Notes under the pieces: model-generated
Told to the model about the DNA's origin: nothing
The model's database searches: none
The model's input: only the letters and a program-made list of their open reading frames with translations
Position numbers and translations under genes: made by a program
Assembly (NCBI GenBank): GCA_023634235.1
Contig: JAMKCF010000015.1
Location: 9,086,087 to 9,150,086, forward strand
Length of the DNA stretch: 64,000 bases
Direction: 5' to 3'
Source of the DNA: Pisaster brevispinus
Lineage: Eukaryota; Echinodermata; Asteroidea; Forcipulatida; Asteriidae
Shown here: positions 32,901-47,900 of the stretch, piece after piece
Layout of the letters: every line of letters starts with the position of its first letter
Numbering within the stretch: the stretch's first letter is position 1

Positions 32901-35900
32901 GTTTCCCCCTATGTACACCTAGTCCTTTTGTTCAAAATCATAGAATAACAATCAGAATTTGATTCCAGCAAGACATTCCAGTCTTAAAGGGCATGTACAT
33001 GACCGACAAAGTACACACATTTTTAAAAACTTAATTACAATTAATAGTTTACTTTATTGGCAAGATTTGTATGTTCAGTTAAGATTTAACATCTTGCAAT
33101 ACGGACCCTTTAACAACAACCTTGTTTTAATGAGTCACCATATATAAAGAAGTTTAAAATAAGTAAATAAATAAGACTGAAGTATGACACATGTTGCACT
33201 TCTGCCTAATTTGTGAAAATTTTCAATTTTAAAACAACAATAAAAAGATAAATGTCATACCGATTCCCAAGTGATTTGTTTTTATAACAAAAATACCAAA
33301 GTCCTTTCCCTGTTGTTTTTTAATTAACAAAAAAATAAAATAAAATACAGAAAAGATGCCAGGAAATTTAGCTTTTTAATTTAAAAACATTGCCTTGGTG
33401 CTACAACGTGGTTGTACCATACAAGTAACTGCATTCAGCAGCAATGAGGCTGCAAGTGAGCACATAGACTGGCCCCGTTTTTCTTTTAAAGTGACAGTGA
33501 CCAATCATTCAACTCAAGTTTGTGCACAAGAAACCAGACAATAGTAGACACAGCATTGCTCACAAATATAGATCCAGTAATATCAGTAAGTTCCTTTAAG
33601 AGAAACCTCCAGTTGCAAGTGTAAATAAAAAACAGTCTTAATTTCCAGTAGGAAGTGACAAACAAGTGGAAGCCATGCCAGCAACTGAGGCAATTATGGA
33701 CTATCAATTACGGAGCTCCCTTTTTGGATAAACCAAAAACAAGTGGCTAGGGGTCAGCCAGACGGGACTGAGTGAAGTCTGCAGAGAGTTGCACTGCAGA
33801 TTAGGAAAGAAATCCAATTACTTTATATTAATGGATTTAAGAACTAGGAAGTTAACTCAGTTTGGTAGTAAAGACCTGTATTGAGGAAATGACAATCAGG
33901 AAAATCACATTTTAATAATCATCTCGTCACATAAGTGTTCACATTATTTTGGGTTGGTATTTTAAGGGGAGAAAAAACTAGTTTGACTTGCACTATGGAA
34001 CATAGACAAATAACAGGCTGTGCATTTGGGGTGTAGTGTGTTTTTGTACGTAATGAGTGTGCCTAGAATATGTTTTTATTTTCATTTAATTTTATTGAAT
34101 TTATGTTTTTAATGAATGAAATATCAAATGATATAGATTGTGATCAGTGAACTTTGTGAAAGGAACATAAAGGAGCATTTTGACAAGGTTTTTCTGATAG
34201 TTTGTTTTTCCTTTTTCCCCCCAGGTTCAATTGTTCACAGGAACATTTAAGCTAAAATGTTTTAAGCTTTGAAAGTCAAGCTGTACCTCCCACTTATGAA
34301 AAAACATGAGATGAGTAAAGAAGGGTCAATCATGTTTTTTGTTTACAATTAAGACGTCTTATCATCATACAGAAATACTAGAGTTTCCTAAGTCTGCCCG
34401 TGAAATTCCCAAGGGAGGGCTAACGTACTGCTTGCATTCGGATGATATGAAAGCCTTTTGCCTCTATCTCGTCCCCTAGCTCTTCAAAGATCTGAGCACA
34501 CTCCCACTGTGTCTGTCCAAATTGTAAACAGGTTCGCAAGGTGTTCACACAGGGAGACTAGCGGACACACAGATAGCAGTCAATACTATGTCAATAGGCG
34601 AGCCGACATTCAGCTTTCAAAACAGGCTTGTTGACAACAACGTTATTTGATATTATAGTCGGGGCAGACATAAAGCTGTTTTAGCTGGGTTGGCAGGCTG
34701 TGGAAACATTTGAAACTTTTGTCTTTTTTGCAACAGTGTTTGCTTTTTTCTCACATTTTTGTCACTAACTCCACATTCCTATTGTATTGCTGGGGGCCGT
34801 TTGTCCACAATCAGGACATTGTGTTGTAAACTGTGTGTTTCATTTTCATTTTCTAATGATGAATTATTCAATGATCCTGAAAGGTTTATCTCACACAAAT
34901 GTAAATCACATGAATCATAAGCCGTGATAAATTAACAATTAATATATCCAAACTTGAATTACATGTATATACATAAATGGCAATGAATAACATGTAGACC
35001 TTATCAGAGTAAATGGGGGAAACTAATTTCAGCCAAAGCACTGACATTGTGTTATTTCCCAATTGGCCGAACAGTTTTTGTAATATCCCATTGGAGGATT
35101 ACTGATACAGTAAAGTCTTTTTCTGGGTGCATCTGTCATCAGATACACGTATGGATGCAACGTCTGCCTCCGACATGTACACATGTATGACTGTTTAGTG
35201 GTAGTGATGCAGACAGCCAAGCAAGGAGGAAGGAACGTACATGTAGCTGCATACATTTGAGTGCTTCCCCTGCCGGTTCGGCGTGATCTCACTGTCTGGG
35301 TGACAGTGATTTTTTTATTGCATTGGTGAGGATTGTAAACATGTCAGAGTAGGGAAGGGGGGGGGGGGTTGCAGAAGACTCTTGTCGGTCTGCAGATGGT
35401 AAAAACAAGTTGGACTGTCTATCCTGTCTTGTCATGGGTTTGATAATGACAAATGCATTTTCAAAGCTCCAAGTATTCAGAGTCTGTCAGATTGAAATCC
35501 TGTCAAAGACCTGGGTAATGTCACAACAACTTTGACATCTTACATGAGCTTAATAAATTCTGAGGAGTGGGTTTGACAGAGGTGCAAGATTATTTTGTAT
35601 TTATCCGCACAATATGCTCTGTTTTTCATTGATTCTATTGTCCGCTTCAAATTGTTTACTAGAATTTTACAAGGTGTTAGTCTTTCAATTTGCTCTGAGT
35701 ATTGAAAACAGTTTTAAGGATATTCAATTAGTAAGGTATTGTTGAGCACGCTCAAAACACACATATTACTCATAGCATTTTTTGTTTTGCACGACAACAA
35801 CATATGCCTGCACCATTGTACTGCTCTGTCTCTTCAGCACAAAAGAAACCCCTTGCAATGTACCCTGAAAAGCATAAACCAAAACACTGAATAGACTACA

Positions 35901-38900
35901 TCGTTCATGTTCAGATCGCGTAGGGAGGCTCATTCCCGCTGTGTGTTTTTCCCTGTTACAAAAGGACTGGCCTTGTAGATATCTATTAGGCAAAGCGGAA
36001 ACGACAAGGCTTTAGTGTCAACAGAGCCCGCCGCGAAGGTGACCAAGCGAAATAATTCTGTATATTGAAGATTAAACAATATTGTGCAGCAGTTGGGTTT
36101 GTTTTTGAATCGCCTGGTCTGAAGACTTTTAATTAAGGTATCTTGGGCTACAGGAGGAAAATGTTTTAAGGGACAGGAGTGGGTGGACTCCTTCCTCTAG
36201 GAGGAAGTACCCAAGGCTTATTGGAATGCAAGAGCAAAATAAGGAAGAAAACATTGAGTACATCATCAGATTTTTGTGTCCTCCAGCATATCTTGATATT
36301 TGCTTTCTGTGGAAGTAAGCTTTCTGCAATTTTTGAGCCTTGGGCTATATTTAATGTTGGATCTTTTGTTAGATTCAGGATAAATATTGTTTGATATTGA
36401 TGCACAAGTTGAAGTTGGAGTCAAAGAATTAAAACACTTGAATTGCTGTTTTCTTGGCACACTTGAATAACGATAGTCTAAAGTGGCAGACAACAAGTGT
36501 TATAAAAGTAGCCTTAAACCACCCAGTCCTAGATTGTTGTTTGGATTATTAGAACAAAACAGCTGATTTTTTTCCCTGGTTTTTATTTTTATTTTTATTT
36601 TTATGGTCCCACTTGAGGGAGTTACACTTAAAATCAACAACTAGACACTCTGCACACACACAGCTGAAAAAACCCAGTGTTGACACATGAGAAGCTGATA
36701 GGTTGGCAAACAATGTTCAGCTCACAATAATTATTGACAAGTTTTTCCCCTGCATTTGAAGAGTTTGGGAAGTACAGCGACGTAAACAGATTATTTTTTG
36801 GAAAATGTTAGTAGTACTGGAAGTTAATTAATGGAAGTGTGCATGTTTGTGATGCATTTTTGTACACTGTGTCACACTAACAATGAGCGCTTATGCCATT
36901 TTCTGTTTACCCTATTATTAGACGGATGTTATAGAGGCGTACATGTATGTGAAGGTCTTTTGTGTACTTTGAAAAAATTGTTGACATGTTGCTTTATTAT
37001 TTGTACCTATAAATTATTAAGTGAGCGATTTGGACAGTTTTTTTAAATACGGCAAAACTAGACACTCCTTTCCACTACTAGCACAATGATTTAAGATTTA
37101 AAATGATGCACATTTAGTTTTAAGCACTGTTTCAGCTCATGTACAGAAAGATAGAGTACCCATAAACTTCATGGTAAATGTTACCACATGTGTGCATCGA
37201 TAAACAACTTTGAAAAACAAACAATTATTTTTCAGACAATGGAATGTTTCCGCATTACAAGCAAATACTTAAACAGTAAACATATCGGCAAGTCAATTGT
37301 ACTTAGTTTCAGCCCAGACACGCAGGAACGATGCAGACTTGGCATTGTACCAAGATAATGTACAGGTTAGGAATAAAACGTAAACAACTATCCAGCCAAT
37401 GCTCGTGCTCGACCAGTTGGAAAAATTGAGGTCATTACTATTGTTGACTTCGGAGAATGATGTTTTCAAAATATGGTAATTTTCTCCATCTGTGGTTTTT
37501 TAATTTTATGCATGGGGGGAAACATTGATTTAAAAAATCCCTTTGTCAAGGTGAGAACTTTTCAATGTAATACAGTGTTAAAGAGAATCACATAAGTACA
37601 TGGTACCATACTCACACATGTTAGATGCATCACTGGCTGCTCAATCAGTAATTTGCTTAAGTTATTGTTGTAAAACGATAGCATTTATGCATAAATCAAA
37701 TATGTGAATATCAAGTACACTAATTTAGGGTTAATAAGGAGTAAACAACTATGAGTAAACAAATTATAGTTGTTTACTTCTTTGCAACCCTAAATTTGTG
37801 TACTAAATTTGATCTCTGATCTTTAGACAGAAAAGTGGGATGAGAATAAATGACTGTAGGTTTCTTTCAAAGTTTCAACCAGCACCTAAAAAATAACTCC
37901 CTCTGCAATCTAAAGCTTCCTTCCCGGACTTGTTATTGCCAAAAAAACAAACCAAAAAAAAACCTAGTACCACTCTGGTTTGCCCTGGGTTTATCAACAA
38001 TAGACATGTTTGTGCTAAAGTCCAAGCCTCTCAGAGCCATTGTGTTGGGGGAGAAAACAGCGCCCAGTGATAAAAATAAAGCTCCATTCATGGGAATTGA
38101 AGCCAGTACTCATAGGAGCTCTCTTTACAGTCATGCAAACGAAACCGTCCAATTGGAGCAGGCAAACCCTATGGTGAATGGAATCACCCTCTTACTGTGT
38201 TTCCTTGCACTTTGCGTTGCCAGCCTGAACTCCGATAAACATGTGTAACACACACGAATTGCGGAACCCTGACTGGGCTATGCAAATGTTTTTTCCCAAC
38301 AGCCACTCATACGCATGGATTTTTTTTCTTTTCTCGCTCTCTCACCACTCTCTGTGGTTGCACGCCACAACCCAGCTCGAGCCTCGGGACAGTGTGGCGT
38401 GATGGCCTGATGGGTGGGGACTATGGGGGAGAATGTAGGACAACAACCACTTTTAATAACGCTGGATTTAGCACGACTGTGTCTGGAGTGGCTGCATATT
38501 TATAATGCTGAGTTTGTCGCTAATTTTAGAGAAAAAGTGGGGTAGGGCAAGAAGAATTGAATAACAATTTAAATGATTCTGGCTCTGGTTTGAAATGTTG
38601 GGCTGCATCAAATTAATGAACTTCTCTGGTTGAAAGGGCAAAATCATCCCCCCCCTAATTTCTCACCCTGCCCTTATAAGCTATATCTTTACCCCCTCCC
38701 CATCCCATGTCTTCTAGTAGGTCATTAAGGAAGTGCTCCCTGTTTCTTAGTGGGAAATACACCACTTGCGTCTTTCATAACAGACCGGACTTTTATGCTG
38801 CATACTTATTTCCCTTTTGTTTTGGGACTCCCACCCCCCCCCCCCCCACACACACACTGGTTTAATTCGTAGTCTCCTTTGTCTATGAGGAAAATAAGAA

Positions 38901-41900
38901 ATGAATGGAAAGTGCACACTTGTACCCACTTCATCACCTTAACTAAAACATAAACCTAGTACTACTCATTGTATCTTCAGGCACCTCACTTTTTTATATG
39001 TAGATTTGTCCCCCTTTTAAACCCCAGTCCAACCGTCATCTTCAGCAAAAACAATAACAAGTCTTGTTTACGATGATTACTGGACTCATTTTATTTGGTG
39101 GACTCGTTTCACAATGACTAAAGTAAATATTGGCTCACAGAACCTGATATTTATAGTTCAAAGGCTATATATGCCAAGCAGTCCGGTCTTGCCTAGTCCG
39201 TTCACCTTTGTCCAAGATAACTTGTTTGAGGTGTCTAATAGTACCATGTATGTTGCTTCATGTGAATAGCAAATTAGTTCAGCCTTAAATCTTTTCCTGT
39301 TAAGTATGTTGTTTGAGGTAAAGCTGTGTTCACATTGGATTTAAGTGTGTGCTGGGGGAGGCTACTCCCAATGTGCTATCCAGGCATTTGGAAAGTTCCT
39401 GTGTTTGACTAGTTTTATGGGAACAGCCATCTTGCAATTCTTCCATTCCAGTCAATAATAACCAAATCGAGGCTTGCAGGACAAATTATGGTCTGGTGTC
39501 TTTCTTAGGAAAGACAGTAGTTAGCAGGTTTCAAACCATTTCAGTGGCACCTGACTAAAAAGAAGGTCTTTTCACCTCCAGCTTAAAGTTCGTTTCCGTA
39601 AAACATTTGTGCAACTTATTTTTTCAGAATGAATCTGGAAGGAATTAATTAGGTTTTAAGGCTGAGAGGAAAAGTCGCTCTTCCCCATAGACCTCAAGAT
39701 TTTCCAATTGGAAGTGCCTTTTACAAAATGAAAATGACCTTGTCCTTTCAAAAATGAAATTCCAGGCCAGTAGTATAAAATTTTCAAATGAAGTTGGCAT
39801 AAAATGCACTATCCACTGAAACATTCCATTGTGGAATTCAGTCAGTAAAGAAAGCGTGTTGAATCATTTTATGTCATTTCTTGTGCATGACTAGGCAAGA
39901 GGCATGAGTTTGTAACATAGACAAAATTTAAATTAATGCTTAATCAAGGATGAGAAATTTGAGACCTTTACCCGAATTAAGACTTGTTATTGCTTGCAGT
40001 AGCAGTAGCTGTTATTTTTCCACATACAAAGAAATCCTACTCTTTAATGCACTTATCTGCTTTTGGACACAGTATCCAAAAGCTCCTTGAAATCTTTATC
40101 TTTAACCCCAGGGGTTACCAACAAGTGAAAGTGCCACCATTTCAATGTAAGTCCTAATATTTAGATCATAGTTTCAGACCTTTTTTTGTCAGCAATGACT
40201 CTTATCCCTGATTACACCTCTATATTTATATTTTGTCAATAGCAATGAGCAGAGCTATTTCAATCAAACAAGTAAACAAACATTTTCAATTTTTATTTAT
40301 GTTTCTTGAAACTACATGGCATACATGTATGAGGTAGGGAATAGTCTTCCTATAAAAATGGGTGTCATAAATACAAGTACCATCCCTTCAATGTCCAAGT
40401 GTTTTATGCTAGTAATTCACTATAATAAAAATTTAACCTTGTGTAAGCCTTCAGGGGAGATACATTAAACTGTAGTTCCATCTGCGCACAAACAACTTTT
40501 CCTTGAATTGAGTTTGTTATTTGTCACGTTTGTAATTACATGTACGTGTATAGGGCTCAACGTGCCGACTCTTTGTAATGATGTAATGTGTGTGACTTTA
40601 CTTAACCCTAAGTAATTAGCTGGGTTATGTAAGCACTCTCTATTGACATGTACAGAAGGGTACATGTACGTGTTAATGAACTAATTATGGACACAATTTA
40701 AATAAGCTGTGAAATACATTCATGCTAAAAAAACTGTTAAATATCACTTCTGCCAATTGTGTGCATTTTGAGCATGACTTTTTTTGCATGGACCTATTTT
40801 TATCAGAAAAAATTATTTCTGTATTTATTTATTTTTTCTCTGCACAGATTCTGTGAGGTGATGCTGTTAAAAATGAAAAACATACAGAAACATTTGCATA
40901 TATGCCACAAATGCACCATACACAAAATGCATGTAACATGCTAAATTGTTTGGACATGGCTAAGGAACTTGAGAAAATGTAATTTTTTTTTCCCATTTTT
41001 TTAAAATCCTATTACTTTCTTGATTCTATAAAAGTAGCTATTTAAAATTTGAACCAAATTTTCCTGGGTCAAATCGGCCAAAAATTGGACCTGGCATCTT
41101 TAACATTACAATTTATCACTATTAAATAAATTGTTTGATCCCAAAGGAGACACTGTTTTTCTACATACACACTGAATCAAATTGTGGACACTGTACTATA
41201 TTGTTCCGTCGTGTTCCACTTGATAAAAAGGTTCTAGGTTAGTACCGTGATGTAAATGTACATTTATTGATTATTGAAATTCTAGATGGACAGGTTTGAA
41301 GACTGGTCGTCAGTGTCACAAAGTGTTGTCTGTTTGTGTTGCTGTTGCACAGGGTAATTTCAGATTGAAAAACTATACTAGAGCTGTGGAGATCTGCAGT
41401 CAGGTGTGAATCTTTTAAGTTGTCAGGAAATTTTGAAAGCTTTTTTTTATTCCTTGTTTTTATTATTACTTTTGAATCTACATGTACATGTATTACTGAA
41501 ACCTGCACACTAAAGACCTGCACTGAAGAAGTCTGGTTGTTTTTTGACGAGGATTTCATTCTTGTTGGTCTTGGCATTTTCAGTTGTCTTGCTTTGTCTA
41601 TTTTTCTAATCCACAGCTTAACAAAGAAGTATTACATGTTAAGGTGAGGTCATTTTTAAAGAGGACATAGCCCTGTTTTAATTGGTGTTTTACATTGTTT
41701 ACCTCAATTTTTCATATCGTTCTGGGAATTTGAAGGTACCTTGGCCCAGATGATTCCAGGAGAAATTTCCTTGGGCTGCATATACAGTAATCTTAAATTT
41801 GCACATTACTTTGTACATCTACATGTACATGTATATCTAGATTTCCATTTCAAAACATGGGCCATATGTAACAGAAAAACAAAAAAAAACTACTCTGTGA

Positions 41901-44900
41901 GTAAAGATACGAGCTTGGCTTGAATTATACACAAATATTTCACCATGTATGTTTTATTTATGATCGAGTGAAAGCATCTAGTATTATTCTAAAATTATCA
42001 AAGGCCTGAATGTTAAATTGTCAGACTGCTGCATCCCCCACCAACAAAATTTGTGACAAACATGTTGTTTATATTCAGCCAGCGTCTCGCTTGAAATCCG
42101 ATTAGCGCCTGCAAGCCTTGAACTTCTGTGTGTGCGAGTCGCAGAGCGTGGAAAATATTATTTCCATGGACACGTTCGCTACGTGCTGTACATGGAATCG
42201 AACACCACGCCGGGGCGGCTTTAGGTTACTGAACCCAGTCAACATATTCAGACCCACTCAAGCGAGCCACTTTACCTTCAAAATTCTGGCAAACATGTTT
42301 ATTCCCGCATGGTATTCCCGTATTATTCTTAACACCAGGACACTCTTAAATAAGGATGGCATGCTATTGTGCCGCAGCTTGTGTATGGGGGAAAAAAGGG
42401 GAAGAGAATCTCGACCACCTTTGAGGTGTATATAGAAACAAGGTCTGGGAAGGAAATAATAGACTTAGTGTTAAGGGGGTCGGCTATTTTGTACCACTTT
42501 CGTGTGCGCATGACTGGGCATTGCTTTGGAAAGCTCGGCTCTGATTCATACTTCTTGTATGCATTGTGCACAAAAGGGAATCTTACACCAACCAGAGGTT
42601 GAACAATTTACCTGCAGTTTTTTGGACTAACAAATGTGAGTCAAATTATAGAACATGTTGGCCCAGTCCTGCTGTATGTAATAGTTTACAAATTCAAGGA
42701 AAGTAATCAACACATGGTTGGATCATCCTAAATACAGTTTGATGATTATTGCAAGCATGCAAGTGAAAAAACGTCAATGGCGGCCAGTTAAAATACCGAT
42801 ATTGTTGCCTCTTGCTATACCTGAACGCATCGTTGCCTCACCAGGCTGGCCGTCAGGTTTTTGCCTGTTGACAGCATGCAAGCTGATGGAGGGAGGTACC
42901 CTGGGTTTTTAGACAAACTGACGGCGAGCCGTTTTTTTTTCCATCTATTGACATGCATGAGGAGTTTTGCAATTTAGATGAAAGTCAGTTTTAGAGAAAC
43001 AGGCAGGGTGTATACAGCTTCACTTACATGTCATCACGTAGCCTTGAGAAAAACCTATTCTGGAGTCTCTTTCAAAGCCATTAGAGAGAAAGAGAGAAAG
43101 AAATGAGTAAAACCAATTTGGAGGAAGTGGAAAGTGAATTGTCACATTGTTTATTTACTAGGATTGTAACTCTATGGGTCATACATACTTACAAGTTCAT
43201 AAACCACCTTCAAACTGTCATTCTATTTTGTAAATTTAACCAACTCAGTATAGTAACACAAACAACTTGAAAAATATTGCATCTTTTGTATTATTTATAA
43301 CTTTAATTAATTCGTAAACAAAACTTCATTTGCCAACAAATTTGCCATTGTGCAACTCTGCATCAGGGTTTGTAATACATTTTTTATTATTGTGAACTAC
43401 AGTGCTACATGAAGTTAATTAATTACAGTCAATGCTAATATTTTCAGACAGTGTATGAAAATCCAATATTCTGTGAGTGCAACATTACAATTCACACGTC
43501 ATCGGCTGAATTTTTTTGTCATTGTGCACCCTGCGTTATTTATTTCCCCCTCCTCTGTTTGGCAATTATCTCTCAATGAACTGCAATAAACCGAGCTGTT
43601 TTTGATGTTTACTCCCCGGCTGCATGTGTGTCAGCGCCGTGTGGCATGAGCCCATATGGTATGATATCGCCTTGTTTACCCAGACTTCATAAAGGCTGTT
43701 TGTTTGATGTCCCAGTATCGTTATAATATCGTCAATCACATTGCTGTATATAATTCTTCCTCGGCGCAGGCGGAACTTACATACATGTGCACCTACAGCT
43801 CACTCAAGGTTTTGTGAAATTAAAATTGTTTTGCAAGGGGATGAGTAAATTTTTCACTTTAACCTCCGTCCCATCAATCAATGGTTCCCTGTCACTTATA
43901 TAACAAACATGGATTGGCCAATTCAGTTAAAGTTCTCAGTGGGGCGATTAGACTGACAGTACCATGGTTTGTAAAGGCAGCCACGTGTTCTGTCCAGGTA
44001 CTGATGAAAGTGCCTGTGAAAATGCTCCCTGATACGTTTGAAAAAGGAATCTGTCAACCCAACTTTGTAAATTGTGGTGGAAATCACGAGAAAAACCTTC
44101 AACGACATGCTGTAGGTCTCCTGTGAAAGTGCAATATGTTATCGGTTTTATTTTACAGGGTTCCTGTACTAAAGCAATGAAATCTGAATGTCACTTTGGA
44201 AGGTTCACTTGTAACATAAAAAAGAAACAGTCAGATTCTCAACCAAATTTGTAATTTAAATCTTGGAATTTAAGGTATACTGAAGTGAAGAAGGGATGTG
44301 AAACCAGTCTTTGATATATTCTTCCGTAATTATAAGGTTAATTATTTTCTCAAAACAAGTTTTGCTTCTTAATTAAAGATTTGGTCATTAGGATTTGGTA
44401 AACTTTAGAAGCCTTTGATGATGCACACTTTTTCTGACAGAATAAAAAGTAGGATTTTTCTTACAGGAAGTTGCGATTCACATCAATTCTTGCTTCTTGG
44501 GACAATTACTTAGATTGCATTGTAAGTGCATCCTATCATCCTTGTAATCTCTGTCATCAGATGTTTGTTTTGTCAATAGAATAATCCTTTGATTAGAGAT
44601 ATCTGGAGATAGTTCCCTGAGGGATTGTTTTGATAAAACATCATGTAGAGTCTTCTCATGGGTCAATCTTCGTAGCCGTGGAAGCTTGTGCTACTTTGCT
44701 TCAGCTCAAATTCAACCCAAGTTCTGTCAATGTGGGCAGGGTGTGAAGCATCATGTTCCATACATGTATCACTGGCATTAGGGCCCAGACAGTGTGGCCA
44801 CCTCTTCACCAGTTTCACAGCATCTTGCAGAGCAGCGGAATATTGGAGTCTTTCTTTCTTTCTTTTTTGTACGTACCATATTATTCCTGAGGATGTATTT

Positions 44901-47900
44901 TTGTCAGGAATGATGTAAGATTTTGAAGCATCATTTTGCATTTTCCTCAGGAAGATATTCAGTGAGATTTGGAAGGGGGTTGGCTCTTATAGTAGTTTCT
45001 GTCCTTGCCTTTCACCCAGTGACATTTGAACCAGATGGGGACAGGGGGCGGGAGCTCAGAAACCTTGCCCTCCCCTTACGTGCCCCCCCCCCTATGAGAA
45101 CAAACAAATGCATAAATGATTGGTTCAATACATTAAATAGTGCCCATCCCCAATTATTTATTTTCTCTCGCTTCCCCCCCCCCCTAAAAAAAAAAAATAA
45201 CTAAAATGTCTGGGTGCGCCACTGCTTTCACCTCATTGGACCCTGGTTTAACACATTGGTTGAAATCCTGTATGTGGATCTGTGTTTCAGAATCTCCTTG
45301 AATGCTGAATGGGATTTTCCCCCATCAAACAAGGCCTCATCATCTCCTTTTTATCCTGTTATTGATGCTGGTGGATGTGCAACTAAATTTTGTTTTCAGT
45401 TTTTTGTTGAGTTTGAACAGTTCTTACAAACTGTGAATGTAAGTGACCTGTGTTCCACCCGTGATATGCAATTGCAAGTAATCTCTATTGCAACTTCAGT
45501 GACTTGAGAAGTGTTATTTCATTAGTGAGAAGAAAAAAAACCAAGACAATAAAAACCACTCTGCTGCACATCACCTGCAGTTATGTACACGAGCCAAATC
45601 TATGCGATTGCCGGGATCCATTATGAAAAATTCAATCTCATTAGATGCCGTGCTCATACGAACTGTGATATGCGGTCCGACTTCGTGATGTGTTGTTATA
45701 TTGAGGCCGACTGCTGCACAGTAGTGAGGGCTTATAGTGTACATGGTGCATGCTGACTGAAGTTTGATGGTAAATCAATCACAATATCAAGTTTTTCATC
45801 TCGGGGAACAAGGATTGGCTGAAATATGAGAATTTGTTATCAGTCATTTTCCAAGACTTTATGTGTAGATCAATTTGCGGAAAGAGGGAGGGGGGATTGG
45901 ACAGCTTAGACTCAATTGCAAAACGGTCTCTGTAATTTAGTTTTTCAAAATCTGTGCAAATAGAAAGCATGAATTTGTTGGTTTGATTATTGAGTTTCTG
46001 CAAGCCTGTCAGACTGTTCTTCCATCAACATCATCATCATTTGTTTTCATTCATGTAGGCTACCTGCCAACTCATTATGACAAAAGTACTGGGGAAAAAA
46101 AGCATAGACACTCCGTGTGAATAAAATAATTATTAGTTGTGAATAAACGTTCCCACTGCCAAGAATAGAACAACGATCAGATGTTTTGTCTCGGAAACAG
46201 GCGGCCATGCAATCCTTGAAAGGAGTCATTTCTAATTAATGTAGCCATCTGGTTAGTGCCTTTAACAGGGTTGAGAAATGTCTGAATTTTTATCTGAAAT
46301 CAGATCTGTTTGGTGATAGAAAAACAAGCTGAACATTTTCTACAGATAAAGTGAAATCCTGCTCTTTGATCCACTTCTCTAGTGCTGAGGATACTGTTTT
46401 CAACAGCTACTTAAAATCCTTGTTACCAAAAGGTTGGAAAAGCCATAATTTCAAAATTGACTCCTTTTAATTGAGATCCTAGCTTCAAACCATTTCTTTC
46501 CAGTGATTTCTCTCACTCGTGCTTTAAATCAATAGAAACAAAATGAATCTGCTATTAATAGTCTGGTCCAGTGTAGACAGGGGCTTGATTTTACTGAACA
46601 CCAAGACTCATCCTTTAAAGATGTGTTGTCAATATTTCTATAGTGATTTGTTTTGTGACATCGCACTTTGCTTAGCAAGATCGATACACATCTTAGGAAC
46701 AATCCTGGTCAAGGCCTTAATGCCCCTTCAAAATATCATCATATAGGCCTACTTGATTTTCCAATGAAGTGACCTTTGCAAAATGAAAATGGCCGAGCCC
46801 ACATGTCTAATACTATAGAAGTGTTAATTACATGCTTAAAGATGACTAAGGTTTACATTATGAAGTTTGCCACCCCACACAAGAAACTTGCCACCCCAAG
46901 AAATGTTTTCTATTCAAAGAAAAGAAATTAGTTACAAATATTCTCCACTAAAACATAAATTATATAATATGCTGTGTAAAATAGTTTGTTTTTAGAATGT
47001 ACCTTCCTTGCAGCCCTCCCATTTTCAACCTTTTGTTTGTAAAAAAAAACCCAGTATAAGCCTCTCACAGGTTAGTCTATAAATTCTGAAAGACTAAAGG
47101 ATTTGAAGGGATTTAACACATGCTACATGTACTTTAAAGCAGATGTTTTCTCTTTCCATTAGAATAGTTACATCAGCAATAACACTACCCTAGGAGTGGC
47201 ATTAAAACCTGTGCAATTTACATGTAATATAACAAGTTGATTTTGTTTACTGTAAACGCAAGAACCCTGGATACGTTTTCTAAAGACAAATGTCCTCGGT
47301 TGCACTGACCTGCTGAGTTGAATGCACTGCCACACTGAAGGGCCATACCTTTTTATTATCCAGGGATGTTTTCTTTTTGTAATCTTTTTACAAATGTTAT
47401 TACGTTTCTGTTTGCAGCAGAAACAGGTGTACATAGGATTAGCATTACTTTTTATAAAGATAGGAATGAGACTGTTTATGTTGAGACAAACAAGTGCAAA
47501 ATAAAATCTAAAGTGATTTTATGTTGTTATTTTAGCCAATAATTCAACTTAAAACAATAACTGAACATGGAGAAAATTACAACTGCAAGGGTTTACCAGC
47601 ACATTAACCATTGATCAGCCAATTAAATGGCAAAGTAAATTGAGTAAGACAATGAAAATAGATGTAATACATGCACAAAAACAAAGAACTAACACTGTCA
47701 GCCAAAGATCTATAGCATCTGGCCAAAAAAGAAACTGGCAAAAAGTTCTTTAAACAAATCTGTTTGTTAAGCTGAATAAGCAGGGAGCCTAACCTGAGCC
47801 AAGTTTCATGGAGCTGCTTCAGCAGAAATATTGCTTAGCAGAAGTAAGAAGGATACAGTCACAAAAGGTACACGTGACCTTTTTCTGGTAAGCAGAAATG

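Noticed and set aside
37850..38248. A 132-residue open frame in DOK7-like intron 2
   Set aside because: No domain resemblance, no clear acceptor or donor in the right phase, and low-complexity C-rich neighbours; likely chance.
44663..45204. Coding exons near 44.7-45.2 kb in DOK7-like intron 2
   Set aside because: Frames on both strands of similar length, with C-rich and A-rich runs and no recognisable protein.
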